Shown here in pieces: positions 35,024 to 43,338 of a DNA stretch of 64,000 nucleotides. The notes below the pieces were generated by a model. That model saw only the letters and a program-made list of their open reading frames with translations, did no database searches and was not told the DNA's origin. The stretch's first letter is position 1, and every line of letters starts with the position of its first letter. The stretch covers positions 1 to 64,000 of the forward strand of contig JBDTOO010000013.1 of NCBI GenBank assembly GCA_039933215.1, given 5' to 3'. Made by a program: the position numbers and the translations under genes. Source of the stretch: JALYUA01 sp039933215. Lineage in GTDB: Bacteria; Acidobacteriota; Thermoanaerobaculia; UBA5066; Gp7-AA6.

Positions 35024-35202
35024 GATTTATTCGTGTTGATCCATGTGAACCCTACACCATGTCGCTCCGGGGAGCAAAAAAGCCTGCCCCGCCGACGCGA
35101 GCCGTCCCCGGGCCGACGCGCAGCCCGGTCTCCTCCACCGGATGTGGTACCCGCGAAGCCTGGGACCCCCAAGATTTAGTGGCGCGCGCGGATTCCGTTT
35201 GC

Positions 35203-35208
35203 TAGATT
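35203..35208 (+). promoter_or_regulatory. Putative -10 box before smc
   Basis: TAGATT ends ten bases before ATG 35219. It nearly touches an in-frame GTG at 35210, which therefore is unlikely to be the start. Confidence 0.45.
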
Positions 35209-35218
35209 CGTGAACACG

Positions 35219-38200
35219 ATGTTCAAACTCGAGCGCGTGCAGATCTCGGGCTTCAAGTCCTTCTACGACCAGGTCGACCTCGCCTTCCCCGGCAACGTGA
35301 CCGCTGTCGTCGGCCCCAACGGGTGCGGCAAATCGAACATCAGCGACGCCGTTTCCTGGGCGCTCGGCGAACAGAGCGCGAAAACGCTGCGCGGCGAGCG
35401 GATGGACGACGTCATCTTCAACGGCTCCTCCAAGCGGCGGCCGCTCGGGATGGCCGAGGTGATCCTCACGCTCTCGACCCGCGCCGCTCGGAAACCCCCG
35501 GCGGGCGAGGTGGATTCCGAGACGTCCGGCAGCGCGGATGCGCACGGGAACGGAAATGGGAATGGGAACGGAAACGGCCACGCCGCCGCCCCGGACGCCG
35601 AGACGCTGCGGATCGGCCGGAGGGTGTACCGGGAAGGAACAGGCGAGTATTTCTTGAACGATAAGCAGGTCCGCCTGAAGGACATCCAGGACCGGCTTCT
35701 CGGAACGGGTCTCGGCGTCCGGGCGTACTCGGTCATCGAGCAGGGCCGCATCGACCAGGTTCTCTCGACGAAGCCCCAGGACCGCCGCCGTCTCATCGAA
35801 GAGGCGGCCGGCATCACCCGCTACCGGATGAAGAAGCGCCTCGCCGAGACGAAGCTCGAAGAGACGCGCGGCAATCTCCTCCGGATCTCGGACATCGTCT
35901 CCGAGATCGAGCGCAACGTCTCGTCGCTCAAGCGTCAGGCCTCCCGCGCCGCGCGGTACAAGGAGCAGACGGGTGCGCTTCGCGGGCGCAAAGCCGCGCT
36001 CGCGCGGACGCGGCACGACGTGCTGCACGCCTCACTCGCCGAAGCCGAGCGCGCCCGAAACGTCCGGCGCGACCGCGAGGCCGAGGCGGCAGCGGCGCTC
36101 GGCCGCGCGGAGTCGGAGCTCGCGTCCGCCCGGCTGGCCGCCGCGGAGATCCAGACGGAGCGGGACCGGCTGCGCGACGCGGTCTCCGCGCTGGAGAACG
36201 CGATCCAGCGGGACGACGCACTCATCGAGTCCAACCGCCGCGCGTCCACGGACCTCGCCGAACGGCGCGAGTCGCTCGATCGCGAAGGGCGCGACGTGAC
36301 CGAGGAGCAGACGCGTTCCGCGCAAGAGCTCGCCGAGCTCGACGAGCGGCTCGAGAGAGCCGTCGTCGAGGCGAGATCGCGTTCGCATGCCCGCGAGGAG
36401 GCGGACGAGCGAGCCGCCGCAGCGGCCGCCGCGTTTTCGCGGCTCGAGGGGGCGCTCGAGCAGGCGCGCGAAGCGGCGCTCGTCGCGGCCGGAGAGCGGG
36501 TGGCGGCGCGCAACGCCCGCCACGAGGTCGACCTCGAAGCCTCCCGCGTCGCCGCCTCCCTGGCGCGGCTCGAAGAGGCCCACGGGCGCGCGGCCGCCGA
36601 GCTCGCGCTCAGGCAGGCGGAGGTCGAGCGCGCCGGGGAAGAGGAGCGGCGGCTGTCCGAGGACGCCGCGGAGGCGCGCCGCGAGACCGAGACCTGGGAA
36701 GCGGAGCTCGCGCGCATCGCCGCCGCCCTCTCGGAGGCGGAAGTGTCGCGGGAGACCGTCCGCGAAGCGCTGTCGGTCGCGGACCACCGGCTCGGCGCCT
36801 TGAGCGAGATCTGGAAGAGCCGGCAGGGAAACGTCCATTCCGTGCGAGGCGCACTCGGTGCGGCGGGCATCGCGGAGTCGGGCGCGCTGGCGGACCGGCT
36901 GCGCCCGGCGTCCGGGTGGGAAGAGGCCGTCGACCTGCTTCTCGGCGACGACGTCGAGGCGATCCTCGCCGGGGGAGACGCGCGGGCCGCGGTCGGGGCG
37001 TCCCGGGGTCTCGCGGCGGCGAGCTTCGTCCGGACCGACTGGACGCTCGACGCGGCGCCCGCCCCGGTCGGCGGCGCGCGGGGAGGTTGGGAGGTCGCCC
37101 TCGCCAACCACGGCGAGCTGACCGCCGCCGAGCGCGCGGCGCTCCCTCCGGTCTCCTTTGTGGACTCGCTCGAGGACGCGCTCGCGCTCGCTCCCCGGTT
37201 CCCGTGGTCGACCTTCGTGACCCGGCAGCGCGAGCTCGTCCGGGGCTCGCTCGTGCGTGTGGTGCATGCCCCGCCCGAAGCGGGCGGGATGTTCGCCCTC
37301 CGCCGCGAGATGGACCGGCTGGAGGCCGACGCCGCGCGCGCCCGCGAAAGCGCGGGGGCCCTGGAGCGGTCGCTCGAGGATCTCCGGCGGTCCCGGCACG
37401 ACGCCGAGGCGGCCATGCCGGGCCGGCGCGACCGCGAGCGCGAAGCCTCGTCGCTCTGGTCGGGATTCGTCGCCCGGTTCGAGGAGCGGCGCGCCGAGCG
37501 GGATCGGCTCGAGCGGGAGCGGGTCACGCTGGAATCCGAGGCGCAGGCGTTCCGCGAGGAAGCGGCGCGGCTCGCGGCCCGGCGGTCCCTTCTCGAATCG
37601 GACGAGCGCAACCACGCGGCACGGGAGGAAGAGGTCCGGCGGGCCGCCGAGTCGCTCTCGGCCGGGGTGCCGGAGTCGCGCTCGTTCGCCGCCGCGGCCG
37701 CCGAGGAGCTCGCCCATCGCCGGACCGAGGCGGAAGTCGCCGCGGAGCGCCGCCGGGCGCTCGACGCTGCGCGCGAGAGGCTTCTCGAGACCCGGCAGCT
37801 GCTGGATCGCCGCGTCGGGGACGCCGTCGAGGAGCGCCGCCGCCTCGCGGAGCGGGCCGACGAGCTCGCGCGCGAGGAGAGTGAGGCGCGGCAGCGCCAG
37901 GCGTCGAGCATCCGCGGACGGAGCGCGCTCTCGGAGGAGCTGCGCGTCGCGGCCGACGCCGCGGCGGAATCGGGCACCCGCGTGACGACCGCCGAAGAGG
38001 GGACGCGCCGGGAGCGGGAGGCGCTGGACGCCGCCCGCGAATCGCGATTCGAGTCAGAGGTCGTCGAGACGCGTGTCCGTGCGGATCTCGACCATCTGGT
38101 GGCGCTCGCCGCGGAGGAGTTCGGCGTCAGCCCTTCCGAGCTGCCCGCGCCCGAGGACCGCTCCCCGGAGGCCCTCGCCGCGCTCGAGACGGAGGTGGCC

Positions 38201-38818
38201 GAACTCGCCGCCTCGATCGAACGGCTCGGTCCCGTCAACGTCCTGGCGCTCGAGGAGCATCGCGAGATGTCCGAGCGCCTCATATTTCTGACGGCGCAGA
38301 GGGACGACCTCTTGAAGTCGATCGCGGAGCTGCAGGAGTCGATCCGCAAGATCAACCGGACCTCTTCGGAGCGGTTCCGGCACGCCTTCGATTCCGTGAA
38401 CGAGAACTTCAAGGCGATGTTCGCGCGGCTCTTTCAGGGCGGAGCCGCCGAGATGCGCCTGCTCGACGAGAATGACGTCCTCGAATCGGGCGTCGAGATC
38501 ATCGCCCAGCCGCCCGGGAAACGGAACCAGTCGATCCAGCTCCTGTCGGGCGGCGAGAAGGCGTTGACCGCGATCGCGCTCCTGATGGCGATCTTCCGCT
38601 ACAAGCCCTCCCCCTTCTGCATCCTCGACGAGGTCGACGCGCCACTCGACGAGGCGAACATCGATCGATTCACCCGGCTGCTCCGCGACATGACCGAAGA
38701 CACGCAGTTCATCGCGATCACGCACAACAAGCGCACGATGGAGACGGCGGACGTGATGTACGGCGTGACCATGGAGGAGCCCGGCTGCTCGAAGATCGTC
38801 TCGGTCCGGTTCGACTGA
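35219..38818 (+). CDS. smc: Chromosome segregation ATPase SMC
   Basis: About 1199 residues. Walker A GPNGCGKSN is at 32-40, followed by long coiled coils, a hinge region near the middle (about 545-680), a second coiled coil, then the ABC signature LLSGGEKAL (near 1109) and Walker B ILDEVDAPLDEANI. It is a homodimer that, with ScpAB, compacts and separates chromosomes. A low-complexity Gly-Asn run (GNGNGNGNGNG) is inserted near residue 115 in the N-terminal head, a region that tolerates insertions. The start ATG 35219 is chosen because a TAGATT box sits ten bases upstream. Confidence 0.95.
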   Translation: MFKLERVQISGFKSFYDQVDLAFPGNVTAVVGPNGCGKSNISDAVSWALGEQSAKTLRGERMDDVIFNGSSKRRPLGMAEVILTLSTRAARKPPAGEVDSETSGSADAHGNGNGNGNGNGHAAAPDAETLRIGRRVYREGTGEYFLNDKQVRLKDIQDRLLGTGLGVRAYSVIEQGRIDQVLSTKPQDRRRLIEEAAGITRYRMKKRLAETKLEETRGNLLRISDIVSEIERNVSSLKRQASRAARYKEQTGALRGRKAALARTRHDVLHASLAEAERARNVRRDREAEAAAALGRAESELASARLAAAEIQTERDRLRDAVSALENAIQRDDALIESNRRASTDLAERRESLDREGRDVTEEQTRSAQELAELDERLERAVVEARSRSHAREEADERAAAAAAAFSRLEGALEQAREAALVAAGERVAARNARHEVDLEASRVAASLARLEEAHGRAAAELALRQAEVERAGEEERRLSEDAAEARRETETWEAELARIAAALSEAEVSRETVREALSVADHRLGALSEIWKSRQGNVHSVRGALGAAGIAESGALADRLRPASGWEEAVDLLLGDDVEAILAGGDARAAVGASRGLAAASFVRTDWTLDAAPAPVGGARGGWEVALANHGELTAAERAALPPVSFVDSLEDALALAPRFPWSTFVTRQRELVRGSLVRVVHAPPEAGGMFALRREMDRLEADAARARESAGALERSLEDLRRSRHDAEAAMPGRRDREREASSLWSGFVARFEERRAERDRLERERVTLESEAQAFREEAARLAARRSLLESDERNHAAREEEVRRAAESLSAGVPESRSFAAAAAEELAHRRTEAEVAAERRRALDAARERLLETRQLLDRRVGDAVEERRRLAERADELAREESEARQRQASSIRGRSALSEELRVAADAAAESGTRVTTAEEGTRREREALDAARESRFESEVVETRVRADLDHLVALAAEEFGVSPSELPAPEDRSPEALAALETEVAELAASIERLGPVNVLALEEHREMSERLIFLTAQRDDLLKSIAELQESIRKINRTSSERFRHAFDSVNENFKAMFARLFQGGAAEMRLLDENDVLESGVEIIAQPPGKRNQSIQLLSGGEKALTAIALLMAIFRYKPSPFCILDEVDAPLDEANIDRFTRLLRDMTEDTQFIAITHNKRTMETADVMYGVTMEEPGCSKIVSVRFD

Positions 38819-38879
38819 CGGGTCGGTTTTCGCCCGTTCGAGCTCCTTCGTTGCGGATCGCCGCGCGGCTTCTCGAATA

Positions 38880-38908
38880 CTGACAACGGCGGACCGCTCC
38901 TGTATCAT
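38880..38908 (+). promoter_or_regulatory. Promoter of tRNA-Thr
   Basis: CTGACA (38880-38885), 17-bp spacer, TATCAT (38903-38908), ending 17 bases before the tRNA. It is the best housekeeping-sigma promoter in the window and shows what -35 and -10 look like here. Confidence 0.75.
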
Positions 38909-38925
38909 CCGCCGCTCGGCCTCGG

Positions 38926-39001
38926 GCCGACGTAGCTCAGTTGGTAGAGCAGCGGTTTCGTAAACCGCAGGTCGCCGGTTCAAGTCCGGCCGTCGGCTCC
39001 A
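38926..39001 (+). tRNA. tRNA-Thr (CGT)
   Basis: A 76-nt cloverleaf. The acceptor GCCGACG/CGTCGGC, D-arm GCTC/GAGC, anticodon stem GCGGT/ACCGC with loop TTCGTAA (anticodon CGT), and T-arm with TTCAAGT all pair. Discriminator T, then encoded CCA. It is transcribed from the promoter just upstream. Confidence 0.96.
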
Positions 39002-39076
39002 ACGATCCCTCCCGCCCGCGCCGCCCCGTCTCCCGACCCGACCGGGCTGGCAAAGTTTCTGCAGGAATTTCTCTCC

Positions 39077-39364
39077 ATGGGGCGCGCGACGCGAGACTTG
39101 AAATGCCGGCTGGAGCGATCCGGCCACTCCGACGTCGTGGTCTTCCACGGGGACGACGGCGAAGAGTTCTTCGTCCTGCCTGCCGAGCGGCTCGATCCGG
39201 CGACCCTGGAGAAGCTGCGGGACAGCAAGGTCCGGTGCGCCGTCGGGGGACCCGTCGAAGACGGTACGGCCGCCCTCTCGATGCACGGCGAAGAGGGAGA
39301 GCTCCTCTTCGAACAGAACGTCTGGATCCGGGCCGCCGCACTCGGACGGCTGTTTCAGAGCTGA
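39077..39364 (+). CDS. Small hypothetical protein
   Basis: A 95-residue soluble protein, not recognised. It is acidic and has alternating strands (SDVVVFHGDDGEEFFVLP, then EEGELLFEQNVWIR), suggesting a small alpha/beta or beta fold. GCAGGAA precedes the ATG at a workable distance. It lies 75 bp after tRNA-Thr and ends 13 bp before the convergent subtilase gene. Coding evidence is mainly codon character and the ribosome-binding site. Confidence 0.55.
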   Translation: MGRATRDLKCRLERSGHSDVVVFHGDDGEEFFVLPAERLDPATLEKLRDSKVRCAVGGPVEDGTAALSMHGEEGELLFEQNVWIRAAALGRLFQS

Positions 39365-39377
39365 CGAGGACGGGCTC

Positions 39378-40535
39378 TCAGCCCGGAGGCGCCGTCCGGG
39401 CCGCCGCGATCGCCCGGCGCGCGTCCACGACGCCGTGGCCCTGCCGCTCGGCGGGAGCGCCTTCGATCCGCTCCGCCGTCGCCATGAGGATCCCCTTGAC
39501 GGCCGCCGGGCTCAGCGTCGGATTCGCCTCGAGCATCTGCGCGACCACGGACGCGACGATGGGGGCGGCGAAGGATGTCCCGTCGACGTGCTGGTAGTGG
39601 GCGGCGACGATCTTCTTTTCCCTCAGCCTCTCGAACACGGCCCCCCTCACGGCGTCCGGCCCGGCCTCGACCGCTCCGGCCGGCAGGCCCAGGCCCTCGA
39701 AGGTCTCGCGGGCCATCGCCAGAAGGTCCTCGTCGCCGGCCGTGGTCATCCGAACGAGCATCTCGGCCATTCGGAACTCGGGCGTGCCCTCCAGGATCGG
39801 CGCCGCCACCTCTATCGCCGGAGCGAGGAGCTCGGGCTTCGGGACCCCCTCCGGGGTGTGCCCGAAGCTCGAGAGGTACAGCGCGAATGACCGGCCGTCG
39901 TCCTGCCGCCAGTCATGGTAGCCGCCGACGGTGATCACCGAGGGCGCGGAAGCCGGCGGAAGCGGCACATGCACCTCGGCGCCTCCCGCATTTCCCGCCG
40001 CGACGACGACCACGAGACCGCGGCGGACGGCCTCCTCCGCGAGCTGGTTCACGCGGCTCGCCTCGAGCGGGGCTTCCACGTCGCCACCCAGCGAAACGTT
40101 CACGACCCGGACGCCGAGCCGCTCGAAGTTCTCGAGCAGCCATTCGAACGCCCGGCCGATCTCCTCCTCGTGGATCGATCCCTCGCGGCCCACCTGGACG
40201 AGCACGACGCGCGCGGACCACGCGAGCCCCCGATAGACGCCATCGGAGAGCGACCCGTCTCCGGCAGCGACGACCGACGTCTGTGTCCCGTGCCACGCCC
40301 AGGGGCGCGCTTCGTCCGAAGGAGCGAGCGTCGTTTCGGGTTCTTCGACCGCGTGGAACGCGACGAGCCGCCCGCTCCGCGCGAGATCCGGGTGGGGCGT
40401 GAAGCCGGAATCCAGAAAGGCGATGGTGACGCCGCGTCCGGAGAGCTCCTCGTGTGTTTCGACGCGGACGGCCGTCGGGGCGACGGCCGTCGGACCGGGT
40501 GCGTGGGTGTGATCCGTCGCGGGGGCTTCGTTCAT
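39378..40535 (-). CDS. Subtilisin-like serine protease (S8)
   Basis: A 385-residue protein. The triad is intact: Asp42 in IAFLDSGFTPHPDL, His82 in WAWHGTQTS, Ser321 in DGTSFAAPIVASV, with the oxyanion Asn in VVAAGNAGG. About 60 residues (235-300) between the core strands form an insert absent from minimal subtilisins. There is no signal peptide or propeptide, so it would act in the cytosol, as intracellular subtilases do, or be exported by another route. AAGGGAACG precedes the ATG. It is monocistronic, with a terminator-bounded small gene behind it. Confidence 0.9.
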   Translation of the reverse strand: MNEAPATDHTHAPGPTAVAPTAVRVETHEELSGRGVTIAFLDSGFTPHPDLARSGRLVAFHAVEEPETTLAPSDEARPWAWHGTQTSVVAAGDGSLSDGVYRGLAWSARVVLVQVGREGSIHEEEIGRAFEWLLENFERLGVRVVNVSLGGDVEAPLEASRVNQLAEEAVRRGLVVVVAAGNAGGAEVHVPLPPASAPSVITVGGYHDWRQDDGRSFALYLSSFGHTPEGVPKPELLAPAIEVAAPILEGTPEFRMAEMLVRMTTAGDEDLLAMARETFEGLGLPAGAVEAGPDAVRGAVFERLREKKIVAAHYQHVDGTSFAAPIVASVVAQMLEANPTLSPAAVKGILMATAERIEGAPAERQGHGVVDARRAIAAARTAPPG

Positions 40536-40579
40536 CGTTCCCTTCGAGAGGGCGGGAATCGGTTCCGGCCCGCGTCACC

Positions 40580-40605
40580 AAAAAAAAGGGGCGGGTTAGC
40601 CGCCC
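40580..40605 (-). terminator. Rho-independent terminator of the 40631-40936 gene
   Basis: On the minus strand GGGGCGG and CCGCCCC (7-bp perfect stem, 5-nt loop) are followed by seven T (40586 down to 40580). It lies 25 bp after the stop. It is the only textbook intrinsic terminator seen. Confidence 0.85.
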
Positions 40606-40630
40606 CATTCGTCCGCCACACCATCACGAA

Positions 40631-40936
40631 TCAGGACTTCGCCCGATGCGTCCTCCTGAGCTCCGTGATCCACATCTTCCCGTCCTTCTCGACGTAGTCG
40701 AAGTGGACCGAGTCGCCCACCTGGAGCTCCGGCGCCGTGACGTCCTTCATCTTCGTCGTCTCCGTCCAGTAGAGCGTCCATTCGTCATTGTGCTCTCCCG
40801 CGACGACGAGGCTCCTCTGGTCCGCGTCGACCCGGACGATCTTGCCCTCGTGCGGGCGGCGGTCGGCCAGCGCAGCGGAAGACAGGGCGAGGAAAGTGAC
40901 GAAGCCAAAGGCGCAGGCGATTCTTTTTTGCATCAT
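40631..40936 (-). CDS. Small secreted protein with OB-like domain
   Basis: A 101-residue protein. Residues 1-23 are a Sec signal peptide (MMQKRIACAFGFVTFLALSS, cleavage after ALA). The mature part is a five-strand pattern (GKIVRVDADQRSLVV, EWTLYWTETTKM, LQVGDSVHFDYVEKDGKMWI) like small periplasmic OB-type domains that contain KDG/GDSV turns. The start is set by AGGAGG just upstream of the double ATG. Function unknown; a metal or nucleic-acid ligand cannot be told. It is followed by a strong intrinsic terminator, so it is a single-gene unit. Confidence 0.75.
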   Translation of the reverse strand: MMQKRIACAFGFVTFLALSSAALADRRPHEGKIVRVDADQRSLVVAGEHNDEWTLYWTETTKMKDVTAPELQVGDSVHFDYVEKDGKMWITELRRTHRAKS

Positions 40937-41023
40937 GGGACCTCCTGTTCGCGGGAGGAAGGGCAAGAAGCGAGCCAATTCGCCGGCCGCGCGGGATGGT
41001 TCCGGTGTATTGTTCCTGACCGC

Positions 41024-41368
41024 ATGGCCATCGCCTTATCCGACGAGAAGCCCGAGACCCAGCAGAAGGGCTCGCGCGCGAACTTCCGATGGACGATGAC
41101 CGAGCCGTGGGACGAGCGGCGCCTCGCCGCGTTCCTGATGACCAAGCACCGCCGCAACGACAACGACTGGTCCCGGCGCTCTTCCCCGTTCTTCGCGTCG
41201 CTCGGCCAGTCGTCGATCGAATGCTCGGTCCCGGTGACCACTCCCGAATCGATCGTGGACCTCGAACATCTCCTGACCCGCGAGCTCCTGGGGATCCTGA
41301 CGGGCGCGAGCCAGATCCACGACGAGATGGTCTCCGGAGCGGACTGGAGGCGGGTGACGCCTCCATGA
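41024..41368 (+). CDS. Hypothetical protein upstream of the DGQHR gene
   Basis: A 114-residue soluble protein, not recognised. It has a basic middle (MTKHRRNDNDWSRRSSPFF) and a helical C-terminal part (LEHLLTRELLGILTGASQIHDE). The start ATG 41024 has a TATTGT hexamer ten bases upstream and no clear ribosome-binding site. It lies 74 bp before the DGQHR gene, but that gene has its own TATAAT, so they may be separate units. Confidence 0.6.
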   Translation: MAIALSDEKPETQQKGSRANFRWTMTEPWDERRLAAFLMTKHRRNDNDWSRRSSPFFASLGQSSIECSVPVTTPESIVDLEHLLTRELLGILTGASQIHDEMVSGADWRRVTPP

Positions 41369-41411
41369 AAGGGGCCGATGAGGGACCCCGGGCCGACATT
41401 TTCCGATCTTC

Positions 41412-41417
41412 TATAAT
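41412..41417 (+). promoter_or_regulatory. -10 box before the DGQHR gene
   Basis: A perfect TATAAT, followed by a leader of about 18 nt with a GGGGGG stretch and then AGG before ATG 41443. Unlike most starts here, a leader is present. Confidence 0.55.
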
Positions 41418-41442
41418 CCCCTCGAAATAAGGGGGGTCCAGG

Positions 41443-42579
41443 ATGCTGTCCGTTCCCTCACTCCGGCTCAATCAGTTCGGCGTGCGATTCTACGAGGCTC
41501 TGCTCTCCGGAGCCGATCTGCAGTCGCTGGTTGGGTTCGAGGTGCTGTCGTTCGGGCCGAACAGCCAGACGACGCGGGGCTCCGCGAAGCCGAAAACGAA
41601 GGCCACCGGGCGCGTCAACTGGGAGTTCCTCGAGAAGCGCATCGCCGCGTCGGAGCAGGCTTTCCAGCGGCCGATCATCCAGAGGAAGATCGAGGAGCTC
41701 GTCAACTACTACCTCCAGTGCGCGGATTCCGGCACCCTGCCGGCGATCCCCGGCAGCGTCCTGCTCGTGTCCGACCGCCGGCTCGACTTCTCGCCGTCCA
41801 GCGGCCGCGCCGACATCGGGACCCTGAAGCTCCCCGAGGAGTCTGGAATCCTCCGCGCCCTGGATGGGCAGCACCGGCTCCTGGCGCTCCACCAGCTCGC
41901 CGCGAAGCACAATCTCAAGGACTTCCAGGTCCCCGCCGTGGTCTTCGATGCGCTCACGCCGGATCAGGTCGTCGAGCTCTTCGTGACGATCAACAGCAAG
42001 CACACGAAATTGAACCCATCGCACCTGATCTCCCTTTCGGGCCGCCGCCTCTATCGCGACGAGAATCTCGCCGCGGCCCACGACGTGATCCGAAGCCTGA
42101 ACGAAGACGAGCACTCGCCGCTCAAGGGACAGATCAAGGTCCTGGGAATCGGGAAGGGCACGGTCACGCAGGCCTCACTCGCCGACGAGCTGCGCGACGT
42201 CTTCGCGGCCATGGATGCCGCCGGAGGCCGCATGGCGCGCGAGTTCCGCGAGAACGCCCGCCGCTTCTTCTTGAACTACTTCAAGGCGGCGGGCCGCGCC
42301 TTTCCGACGGCTTTCGCCGGACGCAAGTACTCCATCAAGAGCTCGACCGCGTTGCGCGCCTTCATCCGCATCGTGCCCTACGTGATCGCGATGATCCGCA
42401 GCCGCGGAGGCGACGTCTGGTCGTCCGGCGAGCTCGACGCCGCCCTGCGGCCCTGGTCGGAGGCGATCGGCGACCGGCGGTTCGAGACGGAGACCGTCTG
42501 GAAGGAAAAGATGACCGGCGGCACGCGGTCGGCCGTCGAGATCCTCGCCAGGGAGCTGCGCCAGGGCCTGAACGCGTGA
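41443..42579 (+). CDS. DGQHR-domain protein (DndB-like)
   Basis: A 378-residue protein. The DGQHR motif is at 141-145 (RALDGQHRLLAL), followed by VELFVTINSKHTKLNPS and LISLSGRRLYRDE, the hallmark of the DndB/DGQHR family. DndB is the regulator/accessory protein of phosphorothioate DNA modification; many members stand alone or in defence islands. No dndA, C, D or E or restriction gene lies within the window, so it is an orphan. It may act as a DNA-binding regulator or in an unknown defence module. The gene has its own TATAAT promoter and a leader, and precedes lemA by 65 bp. Confidence 0.85.
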   Translation: MLSVPSLRLNQFGVRFYEALLSGADLQSLVGFEVLSFGPNSQTTRGSAKPKTKATGRVNWEFLEKRIAASEQAFQRPIIQRKIEELVNYYLQCADSGTLPAIPGSVLLVSDRRLDFSPSSGRADIGTLKLPEESGILRALDGQHRLLALHQLAAKHNLKDFQVPAVVFDALTPDQVVELFVTINSKHTKLNPSHLISLSGRRLYRDENLAAAHDVIRSLNEDEHSPLKGQIKVLGIGKGTVTQASLADELRDVFAAMDAAGGRMAREFRENARRFFLNYFKAAGRAFPTAFAGRKYSIKSSTALRAFIRIVPYVIAMIRSRGGDVWSSGELDAALRPWSEAIGDRRFETETVWKEKMTGGTRSAVEILARELRQGLNA

Positions 42580-42644
42580 GAGGCCTCGCCCTCGAACATT
42601 CGGGCCGGAAATGCGTATTTCTGGACAGAGGAGAGGCGTAATCC

Positions 42645-43229
42645 ATGGCCGCATTCGGAGGCTGCCTGTTCATCCTGGTCGTCGCCGCGTTCTTCGCGGC
42701 GATCTGGGCCATCTGGCGCTACAACAACCTCGTCACTCTGAAAAACCAGGTCGGCAACGCCTGGAAGCAGATCGATGTCCAGCTGAAGCGCCGGCACGAC
42801 CTGATTCCCAACCTGATCGCCGCCGTCAAGGGCGAGATGCAGTTCGAGCAGGACACGCTGGAGAAGGTGATCCAGGCTCGCAACAGCGCCGTCACCGCCC
42901 GCGGCGTCGCCGAGACGGCCGACAAGGAAAACGAGCTCACGCAGACGCTCTCGCGGCTCTTCGCGCTCGCCGAGAATTACCCGAATCTCAAGGCGAACGA
43001 GAGCGTTCGCTCCCTGATGGAAGAGCTCACCTCGACCGAGAACAAGATCGGGTTCGCGCGCCAGTTCTACAACGACATCGCGACGCGCTTCAACACCGCG
43101 CAGGAAGTCTTTCCGGACAGCTTCATCGCGCAGATGTTCAAGTTCCAGCGCGTGGAGCTCTTCGAGATCGCCGTTGCCTCCGAGCGCGAAGTGCCGCAGG
43201 TCGACCTGAGCCTGCGGCCCCGCCCGTGA
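42645..43229 (+). CDS. lemA: LemA family membrane protein
   Basis: A 194-residue protein. One N-terminal helix (LFILVVAAFFAAIWAIW) anchors it; the rest is a four-helix bundle with the family signature YNNLVTLKNQVGNAWKQIDVQLKRRHDLIPNL and FARQFYNDIATRFNTAQEVFP. Function is unclear; LemA genes very often sit beside M48 proteases of the HtpX type, as here, and are thought to work with them in envelope quality control. It ends 109 bp before htpX, with a 7-bp repeat tract in between. Confidence 0.94.
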   Translation: MAAFGGCLFILVVAAFFAAIWAIWRYNNLVTLKNQVGNAWKQIDVQLKRRHDLIPNLIAAVKGEMQFEQDTLEKVIQARNSAVTARGVAETADKENELTQTLSRLFALAENYPNLKANESVRSLMEELTSTENKIGFARQFYNDIATRFNTAQEVFPDSFIAQMFKFQRVELFEIAVASEREVPQVDLSLRPRP

Positions 43230-43300
43230 GCGCGGCTCGCCGGGCCCGTGCCCGGCGGCCGGCGAGCGGTGACGGAATCGCGCTCCGTCTCTGACTCCCG

Positions 43301-43335
43301 GTGACCCGTCACCCGTCCCCTGTCACCCGTCACCT
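43301..43335 (+). repeat. 7-bp repeat tract in the htpX leader
   Basis: Five heptamers of the GTCACCY type (one begins GTGACCC, one is GTCCCCT) run up to three bases before the TTG start at 43339, the same family as the array at 29627-29876. No Shine-Dalgarno is seen between, so the tract occupies the ribosome entry zone. Confidence 0.75.
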
Positions 43336-43338
43336 GTC

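Noticed and set aside
35210..35212. GTG as smc start
   Set aside because: It lies one base from the TAGATT box; ATG 35219 fits the promoter and the family start.
38937..39597. Frames on both strands across tRNA-Thr (GLEPATCGLRNRCSTN; MVEQRFRKPQVAGSSPAVGSN)
   Set aside because: Translations of the tRNA itself; the classic false gene around tRNAs.
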